DNA from: Rhodanobacter denitrificans
GTDB taxonomy: Bacteria; Pseudomonadota; Gammaproteobacteria; Xanthomonadales; Rhodanobacteraceae
Direction: 5' to 3'
Assembly: GCF_003335105.1 (NCBI RefSeq)
Contig: NZ_QFWQ01000006.1
Coordinates: 372,001-436,000, forward strand
DNA: 64,000 nt
The position numbers and the translations under genes are program-made. A model generated the notes under the pieces. It made no database searches and was not told where the DNA came from. It saw only the letters and a program-made list of their open reading frames with translations. The stretch's first letter is position 1. Every line of letters starts with the position of its first letter. Below, piece after piece: positions 38,410 through 48,285 of this stretch.

Positions 38410-41400
38410 ATGAACGTCCCCGAGCTCTGCATCCGCCGCCCGGTGATGACCACGCTGCTGATGACGGCGTTGCTGGTGTTCGGCCTGGTCGCCTATCCGC
38501 AGCTGCCGGTGAACGAGCTGCCGAACGTCGACTTTCCCACCATCAGCATCAGCGCGAATCTCCCGGGCGCCTCGCCGGAGACGATGGCCTCGGCGGTGGC
38601 CACGCCGCTGGAAGGCCGGCTGTCGACCATCGCCGGGATCAGCTCGATGAGCTCGACCAGCGCGCTGGGCTCCACCTCGATCACGCTGAGCTTCGAGCTG
38701 GACCGCAACATCGACGCGGCGGCGCAGGACGTGCAGGCGGCGATCTCCTCGGCGCTGCGCCAGCTGCCGAAGGAGATGAGCACGCCGCCCACCTTCCGCA
38801 AGGTGAACCCGGCCGACGCCGCGATCCTGTACCTGGCGATGAGCTCCTCGACGCTGCCGCTGACCCAGGTCGACGAATACGCCGAGACCGAGCTGGCGCA
38901 GCAGCTGTCGATGATCGACGGCGTGGCCCAGGTGAACGTGTACGGCTCGCAGAAGTACGCGGTGCGGATCAGCGTGGACCCGGACCGGCTGGCCGCGGCC
39001 GGCATCGGCATCGACCAGGTGCAGAACGCGATCGCCGACGCCAACGTCAACCAGTCCACCGGCTCGCTGTACGGCAGGCGCCAGCAGCTGCCGATCCGCA
39101 GCGACGGCCAGCTGCTGCGCGCGGCCGCCTACAACGACGTGGTGGTGGCGTACCGCAACGGCGCGCCGGTGCACGTGGGCGACATCGGCCGCGCGCACGA
39201 CAGCGTGCAGGACGACCAGCGCAGCAGCTCGTACAACGGTGCCCAGGCGATCGTGCTGGCGATCCAGCGCCAGCCGGGCGCGAACACGGTGGCCACGGTG
39301 GACCGGATCAAGGCGGTGCTGCCCAGTTTCCGCGCCGGGCTGCCGCCGTCGATCACGCTGGATACGCTGTACGACCGCTCGCAGTCGATCCGCGAATCGG
39401 TCGACGACGTGCAGTTCACCCTGCTGCTGGCCGGCGCGCTGGTGGTGTTCGTGATCTACCTGTTCCTCGGCAACCTGTCCGCCACGCTGATCCCGGCGGT
39501 GGCGCTGCCGATCTCGGTGCTGGGCACGTTCGGCGTGATGTACGCGCTGGGCTACAGCTTGGACAACCTCTCGCTGCTGGCGCTGACCCTGGCGGTCGGC
39601 TTCGTGGTGGACGACGCGATCGTGATGCTGGAGAACATCGTGCGCCACATGGAAGCGGGCGTGCCGCCGTACGAGGCTGCGTTGCAGGGCGCCGGCGAGG
39701 TCGGCTTCACCATCTTCTCGATGACGCTGTCGCTGATCGCCGTGTTCATCCCGGTGATGTTCATGGGCGGCATCGTGGGCCGGCTGTTCCACGAGTTCGC
39801 GGTGGTGATCAGCGTGGCGATCCTGATTTCCGGCATCGTCGCGATCACGCTGACGCCGATGCTGTGCAGCCGCTTCGTCAGGGCGCACGACCATGAAAGG
39901 AAGAACTGGCTGGTCGCCGGCTTCGACCGCGGCTTCAGCGCCGTGCAGCGCAGCTACGCCGACAGCCTGCGCTGGTGCATGGAGCGCCCGCGCCTGGTGC
40001 TGGCCGGTTTCGGTGTGAGCCTGCTGGCCACCGCGCTGCTGTTCTACGTGGCGCCGAAGGATTTCATCCCGGCCGGCGACAATGGCCAGCTGCGAGTCAA
40101 CACGGAAGGGCCGGAAGATGTGTCGTTCGATGGCATGCTGGCGCGCCAGCAGCAGCTGGTCGAGATCGTGGCAAAAGACCCGAACATCGCCGGCTACATG
40201 TCCACCGTGGGTGCCGGCGGGGCGCGCGCCACCATCAACAACGGCTCGATCCTGCTGCTGTTGAAGCCGGCAAACGAGCGCAAGCTCGGTCCGGACGGCA
40301 TCATCCAGGAATTGCGGCCGAAGCTGGCGACCGTGGCGGGCATCCGCAGCTACATCCAGAACGCGCCGGCGATCCAGATCGGCGGGCGGCAGTCCAAGGC
40401 GCAATACCAGTACACACTGCAGTCGGTGAACCTCGACCAGTTGTACGAGTGGAGCGGCAAGGTGACCCACGCGTTCGCCGCGCTGCCGGGTTTCGAGGAC
40501 GTCACCAACGACCTCGACCTCAACAGCCCCTCGATCATGGTCAAGGTCGACCGCGCCAAGCTGGCGCCGCTGGGGCTGACCATGGCGCAGGTGCAGACCG
40601 CGCTGGGCATCGGTTTCGGCCAGAACCAGGTCTCCACCATCTACGGTTCGGCCACCCAGTACTGGGTGATCCTGCAGGTCGAGCGCAGGCTGCAGGACGA
40701 CCCGGCGGTACTGTCGCAGCTGTACGTCACCTCGAACCGCGGCAGTCTGGTGCCGCTCAGCGCGGTGGCCAGCTTCAGCCGCGAGCCGCAGGCGCTAACG
40801 GTGAACCACCAGGGCCAGCTGCCCGCGGTGACGGTGTCGTTCAACCTGGCGCCCGGCGTGTCGCTCAGCGACGCGGTGACCAGCATCGACGGCGCGATGG
40901 GTAGGCTAGGCCTGCCGGCGACGATCAGCGGCAGCGTGCAGGGCACCGCGCAGGCGTTCCAGCAATCCATGCAGGGCATGGGCATGCTGTTGCTGCTGGC
41001 GGTGTTCGTGATCTACCTGGTGCTGGGCATTTTGTACGAGAGCTTCATCCACCCGCTGACCATCCTGTCCGGCCTGCCGGCGGCGGCGGTCGGCGCGCTG
41101 CTGACCCTGGTGATCTTCCACGCCTCGCTGGACCTGTTCGCCTTCGTCGGCATCGTGATGCTGATCGGCATCGTCAAGAAGAACGCGATCATGCTAATCG
41201 ACTTCGCGCTGGAACGTCAGCGCGAGGAAGGCATGTCGCCGGCGCAGGCAATCGCCGATGCCTGCCGCGTGCGCTTTCGCCCGATCATGATGACCACCAT
41301 GGCGGCGATGGCCGGCACCCTGCCGATCGCGCTGGGTCTCGGCGCCGGTGCCGAGGTACGCCGTTCGCTGGGCCTGGCGGTGGTCGGCGGCCTGGTGTTC

Positions 41401-41502
41401 TCGCAGGTGCTCACGCTGTACCTGACGCCGGTGATCTACATCTGGATGGATCAGCTGCAGCGGCGCTTCGCGCGACCGGGCAAAGCGCTGCCCGGGCGGT
41501 AG
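38410..41502 (+). CDS. RND family efflux pump, inner-membrane transporter
   Basis: A 1030-residue proton-driven transporter of the AcrB/MdtBC family with the usual 12 membrane helices and two large periplasmic loops. The proton-relay acids in helix 4 (VGFVVDDAIVMLEN) and the helix-10 lysine (GIVKKNAIMLIDFA) are present. Begins MNVPELCIRRPVMTTLLM as many MdtB/MexK-like pumps do. Four bases separate it from the adaptor. Substrate cannot be predicted reliably; multidrug export is the family's common role. Confidence 0.94.
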   Translation: MNVPELCIRRPVMTTLLMTALLVFGLVAYPQLPVNELPNVDFPTISISANLPGASPETMASAVATPLEGRLSTIAGISSMSSTSALGSTSITLSFELDRNIDAAAQDVQAAISSALRQLPKEMSTPPTFRKVNPADAAILYLAMSSSTLPLTQVDEYAETELAQQLSMIDGVAQVNVYGSQKYAVRISVDPDRLAAAGIGIDQVQNAIADANVNQSTGSLYGRRQQLPIRSDGQLLRAAAYNDVVVAYRNGAPVHVGDIGRAHDSVQDDQRSSSYNGAQAIVLAIQRQPGANTVATVDRIKAVLPSFRAGLPPSITLDTLYDRSQSIRESVDDVQFTLLLAGALVVFVIYLFLGNLSATLIPAVALPISVLGTFGVMYALGYSLDNLSLLALTLAVGFVVDDAIVMLENIVRHMEAGVPPYEAALQGAGEVGFTIFSMTLSLIAVFIPVMFMGGIVGRLFHEFAVVISVAILISGIVAITLTPMLCSRFVRAHDHERKNWLVAGFDRGFSAVQRSYADSLRWCMERPRLVLAGFGVSLLATALLFYVAPKDFIPAGDNGQLRVNTEGPEDVSFDGMLARQQQLVEIVAKDPNIAGYMSTVGAGGARATINNGSILLLLKPANERKLGPDGIIQELRPKLATVAGIRSYIQNAPAIQIGGRQSKAQYQYTLQSVNLDQLYEWSGKVTHAFAALPGFEDVTNDLDLNSPSIMVKVDRAKLAPLGLTMAQVQTALGIGFGQNQVSTIYGSATQYWVILQVERRLQDDPAVLSQLYVTSNRGSLVPLSAVASFSREPQALTVNHQGQLPAVTVSFNLAPGVSLSDAVTSIDGAMGRLGLPATISGSVQGTAQAFQQSMQGMGMLLLLAVFVIYLVLGILYESFIHPLTILSGLPAAAVGALLTLVIFHASLDLFAFVGIVMLIGIVKKNAIMLIDFALERQREEGMSPAQAIADACRVRFRPIMMTTMAAMAGTLPIALGLGAGAEVRRSLGLAVVGGLVFSQVLTLYLTPVIYIWMDQLQRRFARPGKALPGR

Positions 41503-41560
41503 CTTGCGACGCTCGGCCGTCCGCGACTAGGCTGGCCATTCCGTCATCGCAGGAGCGGAC

Positions 41561-41932
41561 ATGCGCAGCCTGGCCATGATCGCCGCCGGATTCGCCATCG
41601 CCTGCGCCCATGCCGGCATGCCCGCGCCGTTCGACGCCGCCGCGCTGCAGGCCTGGGCCCGCAAGCCGTGGGACAAGGCCGCGCTGATGAACACCACGGT
41701 GGAAGTGGGCCGCTACCGCGGCGTGTCGGTGGTCGCCGAACATCCCTGCTCGGACGTGTGCCCGCAGTACACCGTGCGCATCATCCACTACCGGCTGCCG
41801 CCGGGGGCCGCGTGCGCCAGCGTGGGTGGCGTCGAGCGGGAAGTGCTGGTGCCGATCGCGATCACCATGCGGTCGGAGATGTTCTGCATCCCCGAACCGC
41901 TGGTGGCGTCGGGGCTGTACTACGCGAAGTGA
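41561..41932 (+). CDS. small exported protein, unknown
   Basis: A 123-residue protein with a signal peptide (cleavage near ACAHA, residue 18-19) and, in the mature part, four cysteines (C-S-D-V-C in the middle, one at PPGAACAS, one at MFCIPE) that could form two disulfides in the periplasm. I recognise no family. It is 58 bp after the RND pump gene, and may be in that transcript. A short open frame on the same strand in another frame is a shadow. Confidence 0.65.
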   Translation: MRSLAMIAAGFAIACAHAGMPAPFDAAALQAWARKPWDKAALMNTTVEVGRYRGVSVVAEHPCSDVCPQYTVRIIHYRLPPGAACASVGGVEREVLVPIAITMRSEMFCIPEPLVASGLYYAK

Positions 41933-42010
41933 GGAATGAGTGGGGAGGAGTGGAAAAAGAGTAGGAGCCAGCCTCGTTCTTCACCCTGCTCCGCTCGGGT
42001 CGCAACCGCG

Positions 42011-42064
42011 GCGGGCAGTGCCCGCCCTACGGAGCCTGCCCTGGTAGGGCGGGAAGTGCCCGCC
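42011..42064. repeat. REPIN-like inverted pair, family 1
   Basis: GCGGGCAGTGCCCGCCCTAC at 42011-42030 and GTAGGGCGGGAAGTGCCCGCC at 42044-42064, in inverted orientation and opposite order to the copy at 4659. It lies between the small exported protein and the converging M28 peptidase. Confidence 0.75.
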
Positions 42065-42096
42065 GCACTGCTCTCACTCGTTCCTCGCTCCAGAGC

Positions 42097-43530
42097 TCAC
42101 TCGCCGGCGCCGTCCTTCGCGAACGCGCCCGGCGCGGAGCCGAAGTCGCCGTTGGCCTGGGCGGCCATGTACGAGAACGCGGCGTAGACCGCCACGTTCT
42201 GCGCAAGCTCGGCGGGGTCGATCTTGTCCAGCGTGTCGTTCGGGGTGTGGTGCCAGTCGAAGTACTTCGTGCCGTCCTGGGTCAGCGACAGCGCGGCCAT
42301 GCCCTTGGCGTGCATCTGCGACAGGTCCGAACCGCCGCCGCCGGGCTTGCCGGCATCGTAGGCCACGCCGACCGGTTCCAGCACCCTGGCGATCTGGCCG
42401 ATGGCACCGCGTGCTTCGGGCTTCACGCTGGCGCTCATGCGCCAGATCCTGCCGGCGCCGAAGTCGGACTCGGTGCCGAGCTGGAACTTCGCCACGTCGG
42501 CGGCGTGTTTCTCGGCGTAGGCGCGGCCGCCCCACAGGCCCATCTCCTCGTTGGCGAACGCGATCACACGGATCGTGCGGTCCGGCCGCTGCGGCAGGTC
42601 GCGGATCAGCTTGCCGGCTGCCATCGCGATCGCCACGCCGGCGCCATCGTCGATCGCGCCGGTGCCCGGGTCCCACGAGTCGAGGTGGCCGCCGATCGCC
42701 ACCACCTGGTCGGGGTGCTTGCGGCCGGTGATCTCGCCGATCACGTTGGCGCCGGTGTATTCGCCGACCACGCCGCAGTCGAGGTCGAGCTTCAAGGTGA
42801 CCGGCTTGCCGTAGGCCAGCACGCGTTCGAGCTGGTCGGCGTCGGGGTTGGTCAGTGCAGCGGCAGGGATCGCCTTGGCTGGGTCGCGGAAGCCGGTGAC
42901 GCCGGTATGCGCGGCGCGCTGGTGCGCATCGGTGCCGGCCGAGCGCAGCAGGTAGGCGGCGGCGCCCTTGGCCTGGGCGATCACGGCGCCCATCGTGCGC
43001 ACGGCCGAACCCATGCCGTAGCCGTGACCGTCCTTCGCGCGCTCCATGCGGTAGCCGACGTAGACGATCTTCCCCTTGATGCTGGCCGGATCGGCCGCCT
43101 TCAGCGCCTCCAGCGTGTCGAACTTCACCACCTCGGCGGTCAGCCCGCCCTTCGGCGTGCCGGCCGAATAGCCCAGCGCGGTCAGCGTCAACGGCTGCGG
43201 GAACGGCGCCACGATCGCGGCGTGCTCGCTGCGGCGTTCCCACAGCGGGTAGGTCACCGCCTCGGTGTAGACCTTGTCGTAACCGAGTTCCTTGAACTTC
43301 GCCACGGCCCAGTCGCGCGCACGCTGGTCGTTCGGGCCGCCGGCCAGGCGGGCGCCGACTTCGGTGGTCAGCGAGGCGGTGACCTTGTACGCGGTGTCGT
43401 CATGCAACGCCTTGTCGCGCAGCAGTTCGGCCGTCTTTACGGCTGTGGCAGGAATCGTGGTGGTGGCGGCGCTGGCGATGCCGCTGGCCAGCAGGCTGGC
43501 GGCGAGCAGGGTAAGGGTTAGACGGCGCAT
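42097..43530 (-). CDS. M28 family zinc aminopeptidase, exported
   Basis: A 477-residue secreted metallopeptidase. Signal peptide in the first 21-22 residues (ending IASAA), then a PA insertion domain (about 130-250) and the M28 catalytic domain. Zinc ligands and catalytic residues are present: H-L-D in GGHLDSWDPG, D in GAIDDGAGV, and E-E in NEEMGLWGG, with the late H in FDWHHTPNDT. Probably periplasmic or extracellular, cutting amino-terminal residues from peptides; exact specificity unknown. Confidence 0.92.
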   Translation of the reverse strand: MRRLTLTLLAASLLASGIASAATTTIPATAVKTAELLRDKALHDDTAYKVTASLTTEVGARLAGGPNDQRARDWAVAKFKELGYDKVYTEAVTYPLWERRSEHAAIVAPFPQPLTLTALGYSAGTPKGGLTAEVVKFDTLEALKAADPASIKGKIVYVGYRMERAKDGHGYGMGSAVRTMGAVIAQAKGAAAYLLRSAGTDAHQRAAHTGVTGFRDPAKAIPAAALTNPDADQLERVLAYGKPVTLKLDLDCGVVGEYTGANVIGEITGRKHPDQVVAIGGHLDSWDPGTGAIDDGAGVAIAMAAGKLIRDLPQRPDRTIRVIAFANEEMGLWGGRAYAEKHAADVAKFQLGTESDFGAGRIWRMSASVKPEARGAIGQIARVLEPVGVAYDAGKPGGGGSDLSQMHAKGMAALSLTQDGTKYFDWHHTPNDTLDKIDPAELAQNVAVYAAFSYMAAQANGDFGSAPGAFAKDGAGE

Positions 43531-43612
43531 CGGGGGACTCCGCGTGGGAAACCCCGATTATGGCGTCACGGGCCGTTGCCGCTTAGGCCAGAAGTCATGG
43601 GTGGCGGAGCGG

Positions 43613-43649
43613 GGCTTCGCAGGGTGGGCATCGGCCGCCCCGCGAAGCC
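43613..43649. terminator. inverted repeat between mscL and the M28 gene
   Basis: GGCTTCGC (43613-43620) and GCGAAGCC (43642-43649) form an 8-bp stem that may extend inwards imperfectly. It lies 17 bp downstream of the mscL stop on the minus strand. No T-run. Confidence 0.45.
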
Positions 43650-43665
43650 GGCAGTTGCCGTTCGG

Positions 43666-44076
43666 TTACGGCTTGTTCTTCAGCAGGTCGCGGATCTCAG
43701 TCAGCAACGCCACGTCGGCCGGCGGGGCGGCGGGTGCCGCTTCCTGCTTGCGGCTGAGCTTGTTGATCGCCTTGACCACCATGAAGATCGCGAACGCGAT
43801 GATGATGAACTGGATCAGGGTGTTGATGAAGGCGCCGTACTGGATTGCTACCTCGGCGATCTTGTGTTTCGGGTCGCTGTCGTCGCCGGGCTTGAGCACC
43901 CACTTCATGGAGGAGAAGTCGATGCCGCCGGTGAGCCAGCCGATCGGCGGCATGATGATCTGGTCGACCAGGGAAGTGACGATCTTGCCGAACGCGCCAC
44001 CGATGACTACGCCGACGGCCAGGTCGATGACGTTGCCACGCATGGCAAAGGCCTTGAACTCGCTGATCATGCTCAT
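43666..44076 (-). CDS. mscL: large-conductance mechanosensitive channel
   Basis: A 136-residue MscL, a pentameric inner-membrane channel that opens at high membrane tension and releases solutes during hypo-osmotic shock. Opening [19 protein letters not shown], first helix [13 protein letters not shown] and second helix near ALINT-like [19 protein letters not shown] are all typical. The ATG at 44076 has GGGGAG ten bases upstream; the longer in-frame start is rejected. Confidence 0.97.
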   Translation of the reverse strand: MSMISEFKAFAMRGNVIDLAVGVVIGGAFGKIVTSLVDQIIMPPIGWLTGGIDFSSMKWVLKPGDDSDPKHKIAEVAIQYGAFINTLIQFIIIAFAIFMVVKAINKLSRKQEAAPAAPPADVALLTEIRDLLKNKP

Positions 44077-44186
44077 GCTGCTTCTACTCCCCTCGGGTTG
44101 GGCCGGATGGCGGTGCAACTTTAATGCGACAACGTAGGCGCGCACAGATGAAGGTTGCGTGGAAATCCCGGATCAGGAACAGGTTC

Positions 44187-44873
44187 TCAGACGATGTGCC
44201 CGTCCAGTTCCGCCACGCCCACCAGCTCGGCGTGGAAGCAGTCGCCGCGCCGCAGCGCGGCCACGCCGGCCGGGGTGCCGGTGAAGATCAGGTCGCCGGC
44301 TTTCAGCTCGAACAGCGTGGACAGCGCCGCCAGGATGTGCGGCACGTCGTGCACCATCTCGCCCAGCGTGGTCTGCTGGCGCAGCTCGCCGTTCACGCTG
44401 AGCCGCAGCACGGTTTGTCCGCCCACCGCCACCTCACCGGCCGGGCGCAGCGCGGAAACCGGGGCGGAGTGGTCGAAGCCCTTGGCCACATCCCACGGCT
44501 GGCCCTTCGCCTTGGCCTGCGCCTGCAGGTCGCGACGGGTCAGGTCCAGTCCTACGGCATAACCCCAGACCAGGGCGGCAGCTGCGTCCGGAGCGAGGTC
44601 ACGTCCGCCGGCACCCAGCGCCACCACCATCTCCACCTCGTGATGCAGGTCGGCGGTGGCCTGCGGGTAGGGCACGTCGGCGCCATCGGCGACCACCGCG
44701 TCGGCCGGCTTGCAGAAGAACATCGGCGCGGACTGGTCCACCGTGGCGCCCATCTCGCGCGCGTGCTCGGCATAGTTGCGCCCGATGCAGAACACCCTGC
44801 GGATCGGGAAGCGCTGGTCGGAACCGGTGATCGGCAGGCTGGGGGTGGCGGGCGGGGCGATGGCGTAGTTCAT
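44187..44873 (-). CDS. fumarylacetoacetate hydrolase family protein
   Basis: A 228-residue FAH-fold enzyme, the kind that cleaves C-C bonds in acylpyruvates. VFCIGRNYAEHAREMG, the metal-binding E-x-E in HHEVEMVVAL, D in GLDLTRRDLQ and the closing FTGTPAGVAAL are present. It most resembles the single-domain acylpyruvase/fumarylpyruvate hydrolase group (YcgM/FAHD1-like), but the substrate is not determined by sequence. No catabolic cluster surrounds it. Confidence 0.9.
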   Translation of the reverse strand: MNYAIAPPATPSLPITGSDQRFPIRRVFCIGRNYAEHAREMGATVDQSAPMFFCKPADAVVADGADVPYPQATADLHHEVEMVVALGAGGRDLAPDAAAALVWGYAVGLDLTRRDLQAQAKAKGQPWDVAKGFDHSAPVSALRPAGEVAVGGQTVLRLSVNGELRQQTTLGEMVHDVPHILAALSTLFELKAGDLIFTGTPAGVAALRRGDCFHAELVGVAELDGHIV

Positions 44874-44995
44874 GGCTGCAAGCGTAGCAAAGCCTGGAGG
44901 GGCGTGGCCGGAACAAGGCCCCCGACGGCGGCTGGCGCTGCATGTCGATCCTCCGCGTTCCCGTTCGTCATGTACGGATGGCCACGGGATGCGGA

Positions 44996-45007
44996 TGACA
45001 GCTGTCA
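44996..45007. promoter_or_regulatory. 12-bp perfect palindrome upstream of the efflux operon
   Basis: TGACAGCTGTCA, perfectly symmetric, 97 bp before the adaptor start and 122 bp before the divergent FAH gene start. Possible operator; no regulator is encoded beside it. Confidence 0.35.
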
Positions 45008-45103
45008 CCGTCGATGGTTGATGCGGTGCTCTGGCAGCGTGCCGGCAGGGCGTCCATGATGCACCTCATTGCCTGGAGCATGGCCGTTTGAACGGGAGTG
45101 GAT

Positions 45104-46339
45104 GTGGGCAACGCTGAACTGTTGAAGGAACTTCGCATCGAACGCCATCAGCGCGAGGACCACGGGAGCCATCCGGGCCGCTGGCCGTGGATTGCCGCCG
45201 CCGTGGCGGTGCTGCTGTTGTTGCTCGGTGGTGGCGCGTGGCTGTTCTTTGGCCATCGCCCGGTGATCGTGCAGACGGCCACGGCGGTGGCGCCCAGTGC
45301 AGGCAGCGAGGCGGGCGCGGTGCTGCAGGCAACCGGTTACGTCACCGCGCGGCGCCGGGCCACCGTATCGGCGCAGATCACCGGCACGCTCACCGCGGTG
45401 CTGATCGAGGAGGGCGATCACGTCACCCGGGGCCAGGTGCTGGCACGGCTGGACGACAGCGGCTACAAGGCCGGCCTGGCCGCGGCAAGATCGCAGGCCG
45501 ACGCGGCGCATGCCCAGGCGGCCCAGATCCAGGTGCAGCTGGCGCAAGGCATCCACGATGCGGCGCGGCTGGAATCGCTGGTCGCCCGCGGGCTGGTGTC
45601 GAAGCAGGCCGCCGAGCAGGCCCGTACCCAGGTCGACAGCCTGCGCGCGCAGCTCGATGCGCAGCGGCAGCAGGCCAGGTCCGCCGACGCCCAGGCCGCG
45701 GTGGCGCAGGTCAATTTCGACTATTGCGTGGTGCGCGCGCCGTTCAGCGGCGTAGTCACCACCAAAGATGCCCAGGTCGGCGAGATCATCTCGCCGCTGT
45801 CCGCCGGCGGCGGTTTCACCCGCACCGGCGTGGGCACCATCGTCGACATGCATTCGCTGGAAATCGACGTCGACGTCAACGAGGCCTACATCGGCCGGAT
45901 CAAGCCGGGCATGCCGGCCGAAACCGTGCTCGACGCTTACCCGGACTGGAAGATTCCCGCCCACGTGGTCGCCATCGTGCCCACCGCGGACCGCGGCAAG
46001 GCCACCATCAAGGTGCGCGTGGCGCTGGAAAAGAAGGACGCCCGCGTGGTGCCCGACATGGGCGCGCGGGTATCGTTCCTGGAAGAAAAACCGAAGGGCG
46101 TCGTCAGCGTGCCCCAAGGCGTGCTGGTGCCGGCCGCGGCGATCGTGCAGCGCGACGGTCGCAGCGTGGTGTTCGTGCTCGACGGCAGCCAGGCGCGCCA
46201 GCGCGTGGTGAACCCCGCCGCGCAGGCATACGGCGAGCTGCGCCTGTTGCCGGCCGCGGTGAAGCCGGGTGACAGCGTGGTGGTATCGCCGCCGCCCGAG
46301 TTGAAAGATGGTTCGGACGTCCAGACGAAGAAGCCGTAG
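45104..46339 (+). CDS. MacA-like periplasmic adaptor (HlyD family)
   Basis: A 411-residue membrane fusion protein, with an N-terminal cytoplasmic tail, a membrane helix at about residues 28-45, lipoyl halves (VSAQITGTLTAVLIEEGDHV and FDYCVVRAPFSGVV) and a coiled hairpin between. It starts a four-gene set with an ABC ATPase and two FtsX permeases, giving a split MacAB-like exporter. GTG at 45104 is preferred because GGGAG at 45093-45097 is correctly spaced; a GTG six bases earlier (45098) is possible. Confidence 0.9.
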   Translation: MGNAELLKELRIERHQREDHGSHPGRWPWIAAAVAVLLLLLGGGAWLFFGHRPVIVQTATAVAPSAGSEAGAVLQATGYVTARRRATVSAQITGTLTAVLIEEGDHVTRGQVLARLDDSGYKAGLAAARSQADAAHAQAAQIQVQLAQGIHDAARLESLVARGLVSKQAAEQARTQVDSLRAQLDAQRQQARSADAQAAVAQVNFDYCVVRAPFSGVVTTKDAQVGEIISPLSAGGGFTRTGVGTIVDMHSLEIDVDVNEAYIGRIKPGMPAETVLDAYPDWKIPAHVVAIVPTADRGKATIKVRVALEKKDARVVPDMGARVSFLEEKPKGVVSVPQGVLVPAAAIVQRDGRSVVFVLDGSQARQRVVNPAAQAYGELRLLPAAVKPGDSVVVSPPPELKDGSDVQTKKP

Positions 46340-46356
46340 ATCGTTTCAATCCCTGT

Positions 46357-46376
46357 GGAGCCCGCGAGCGGGCTCC
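46357..46376. repeat. REP-like palindrome within the ABC operon
   Basis: GGAGCCCGC-GA-GCGGGCTCC, a perfect 9-bp stem with a 2-base loop in the 69-bp gap between adaptor and ATPase genes. The flanks (CTGTGGAG, CTCCTGCAC) resemble REP elements of the GTAGGAGCCCGC type. Confidence 0.7.
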
Positions 46377-46408
46377 TGCACAAAATTCCCGGTTATTGGA
46401 GAACCACC

Positions 46409-47095
46409 ATGGGCACGCTGATCGAGATCAAGGACCTTGCCAAGACCTACGAGCGCGGCAAGCAGAAAGTCGAAGTGCTGCACCACGTCAACCTCGGCAT
46501 CGCCGAAGGCGATTTCCTGGCGCTGATGGGGCCGTCCGGTTCCGGCAAGACCACCTTGCTCAACCTGATCGGCGGCCTGGACGCGCCGAGCGCCGGCAGC
46601 ATCAGCGTCGGCGGCCAGCGCATCGACCAGCTGAGCGGTGGCGCGCTGGCGAAGTGGCGCGCGTCGAACGTGGGCTTCGTGTTCCAGTTCTACAACCTGA
46701 TGCCGATGCTGTCGGCGCAGCGCAACGTGGAGCTGCCGTTGCTGCTGACGAAGTTGTCCGCGGCGCAGCGCAGGAAGAACGCAGCCATCGCGCTGCAGCT
46801 GGTCGGCCTGGCCGATCGCGGCAGCCACAAGCCGGGCGAGCTTTCCGGCGGTCAGCAGCAACGCGTGGCGATCGCGCGCGCGATCGTCTCCGACCCCGAG
46901 CTGCTGGTCTGCGACGAACCCACCGGCGACCTCGACCGCCAGTCCGCCGAGGACGTGCTCGGCCTGCTGCAGCAGCTCAACCGCGAACACGGCAAGACCA
47001 TCGTGATGGTCACCCACGACCCGAAGGCCGCCGAGTACGCCAGCCACACGCTGCACCTGGACAAGGGCACGCTCGTCGAACAGGCAATGGCGTAA
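46409..47095 (+). CDS. ABC transporter ATP-binding protein, MacB/LolD type
   Basis: A 228-residue ATPase of the MacB/LolD/FtsE class. Walker [14 protein letters not shown]-loop [12 protein letters not shown], signature [15 protein letters not shown] and Walker [13 protein letters not shown] are intact. GAGAACCACC lies before the ATG. It pairs with the two FtsX-type permeases that follow; in classical MacB the ATPase and permease are one chain. Confidence 0.94.
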   Translation: MGTLIEIKDLAKTYERGKQKVEVLHHVNLGIAEGDFLALMGPSGSGKTTLLNLIGGLDAPSAGSISVGGQRIDQLSGGALAKWRASNVGFVFQFYNLMPMLSAQRNVELPLLLTKLSAAQRRKNAAIALQLVGLADRGSHKPGELSGGQQQRVAIARAIVSDPELLVCDEPTGDLDRQSAEDVLGLLQQLNREHGKTIVMVTHDPKAAEYASHTLHLDKGTLVEQAMA

Positions 47096-47105
47096 GGAGG
47101 CCACG

Positions 47106-48272
47106 ATGAAATACCTCCACCTGATCTGGGCCGCGCTGTTCCGGCGCAAGACCCGCACCGTCCTCACCCTGGTGTCGATCGCCGCCGCGTTCCTGCTGTT
47201 CGGCATGCTCGATGGCGTACGCACCAGCTTCGCCAACGCCGGCAAGAGCGCGGCCGGCGCCGAGCGCCTGCAGACCGGCTCGAAGCTTTCGTTCATCCAG
47301 CCTTTGCCGTCGGCGCTGCAGACGAAGATCGCGAACGTGCCCGGCGTGAAGGACGTGGCCTCCGCCAACTGGTTCGGCGGCGCCTACCAGGATTCTCACA
47401 ACCAGATCTTCACCTTCGCGGTCAGCCCGAACTACATCGACATGTATCCGGAGATCATCATCACGCCGGCCGAGCGCAAGGCTTTCGACAGCACCCGTAC
47501 CGGCGTGCTGGTCGGTGACGTGCTGGCGAAGAAGTACCACTGGAAGGTCGGCGACAAGATCCCGCTGATGTCGAATATTTTTCCCAACCGCGACGGCAGC
47601 AAGAACTGGACCTTCGACATCGCCGGCATCATGCACGCCAAGGATCCGGATCACGGCGAATTCCTGCAGGGCGGCATCCTGATGCACTGGAAGTACTTCG
47701 ACGAATCCAACCCTTACAACCAGGGCCAGGTGGGCTGGTACGTCAGCCGCGTCGCCGATCCCGCCCAGGCCGACCAGGTGGCCCGGGCGATCGATGCGCT
47801 GTCGGCCAATTCCGACCACGAAACCAAGACGCAGACCGAGCAGGCCGCGATGGCATCGTGGATCAAGCAGATGGCGAACATCGGCCTGATCGTGTTCTCG
47901 ATCATGGGCGCGGTGTTCTTCACGCTGCTGTTCCTGACCGGCAACACCATGGCGCAGGCAGTGCGCGAACGCACTTCGGAGCTGGGGGTGATGAAGACCA
48001 TCGGCTTCTCCAGTACCAGCGTGCTGATGATCGTGCTGGCCGAATCGGTGCTGCTGGTGCTGATCGGCGGCGTGCTGGGACTCGGGCTGGCTGCAGTGCT
48101 GGGGCCGATCGTCAGTGCCGGCAGCGGCGGCGTCCTCAACATGCCGCCGGTGCATGCAGGCAGCTGGCTGCTGGGCGTGGGCCTGATGGTCGCCATCGGG
48201 CTGCTGGTGGGAGTGCTGCCCGCGCTGCGGGCGATGCGCCTGAACATCGTCGACGCACTGGCCGGCCGCTAA
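47106..48272 (+). CDS. FtsX-like ABC permease, first
   Basis: A 388-residue permease of the FtsX/MacB type: one N-terminal helix ([16 protein letters not shown]), a large periplasmic MacB-PCD domain, then three C-terminal helices (about 255-380), including [12 protein letters not shown], the family coupling region. Ten bases after the ATPase gene. Likely forms a heterodimer with the next permease (inference), because the two differ clearly in sequence. Confidence 0.92.
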   Translation: MKYLHLIWAALFRRKTRTVLTLVSIAAAFLLFGMLDGVRTSFANAGKSAAGAERLQTGSKLSFIQPLPSALQTKIANVPGVKDVASANWFGGAYQDSHNQIFTFAVSPNYIDMYPEIIITPAERKAFDSTRTGVLVGDVLAKKYHWKVGDKIPLMSNIFPNRDGSKNWTFDIAGIMHAKDPDHGEFLQGGILMHWKYFDESNPYNQGQVGWYVSRVADPAQADQVARAIDALSANSDHETKTQTEQAAMASWIKQMANIGLIVFSIMGAVFFTLLFLTGNTMAQAVRERTSELGVMKTIGFSSTSVLMIVLAESVLLVLIGGVLGLGLAAVLGPIVSAGSGGVLNMPPVHAGSWLLGVGLMVAIGLLVGVLPALRAMRLNIVDALAGR

Positions 48273-48285
48273 AGGAGATTCCCTC

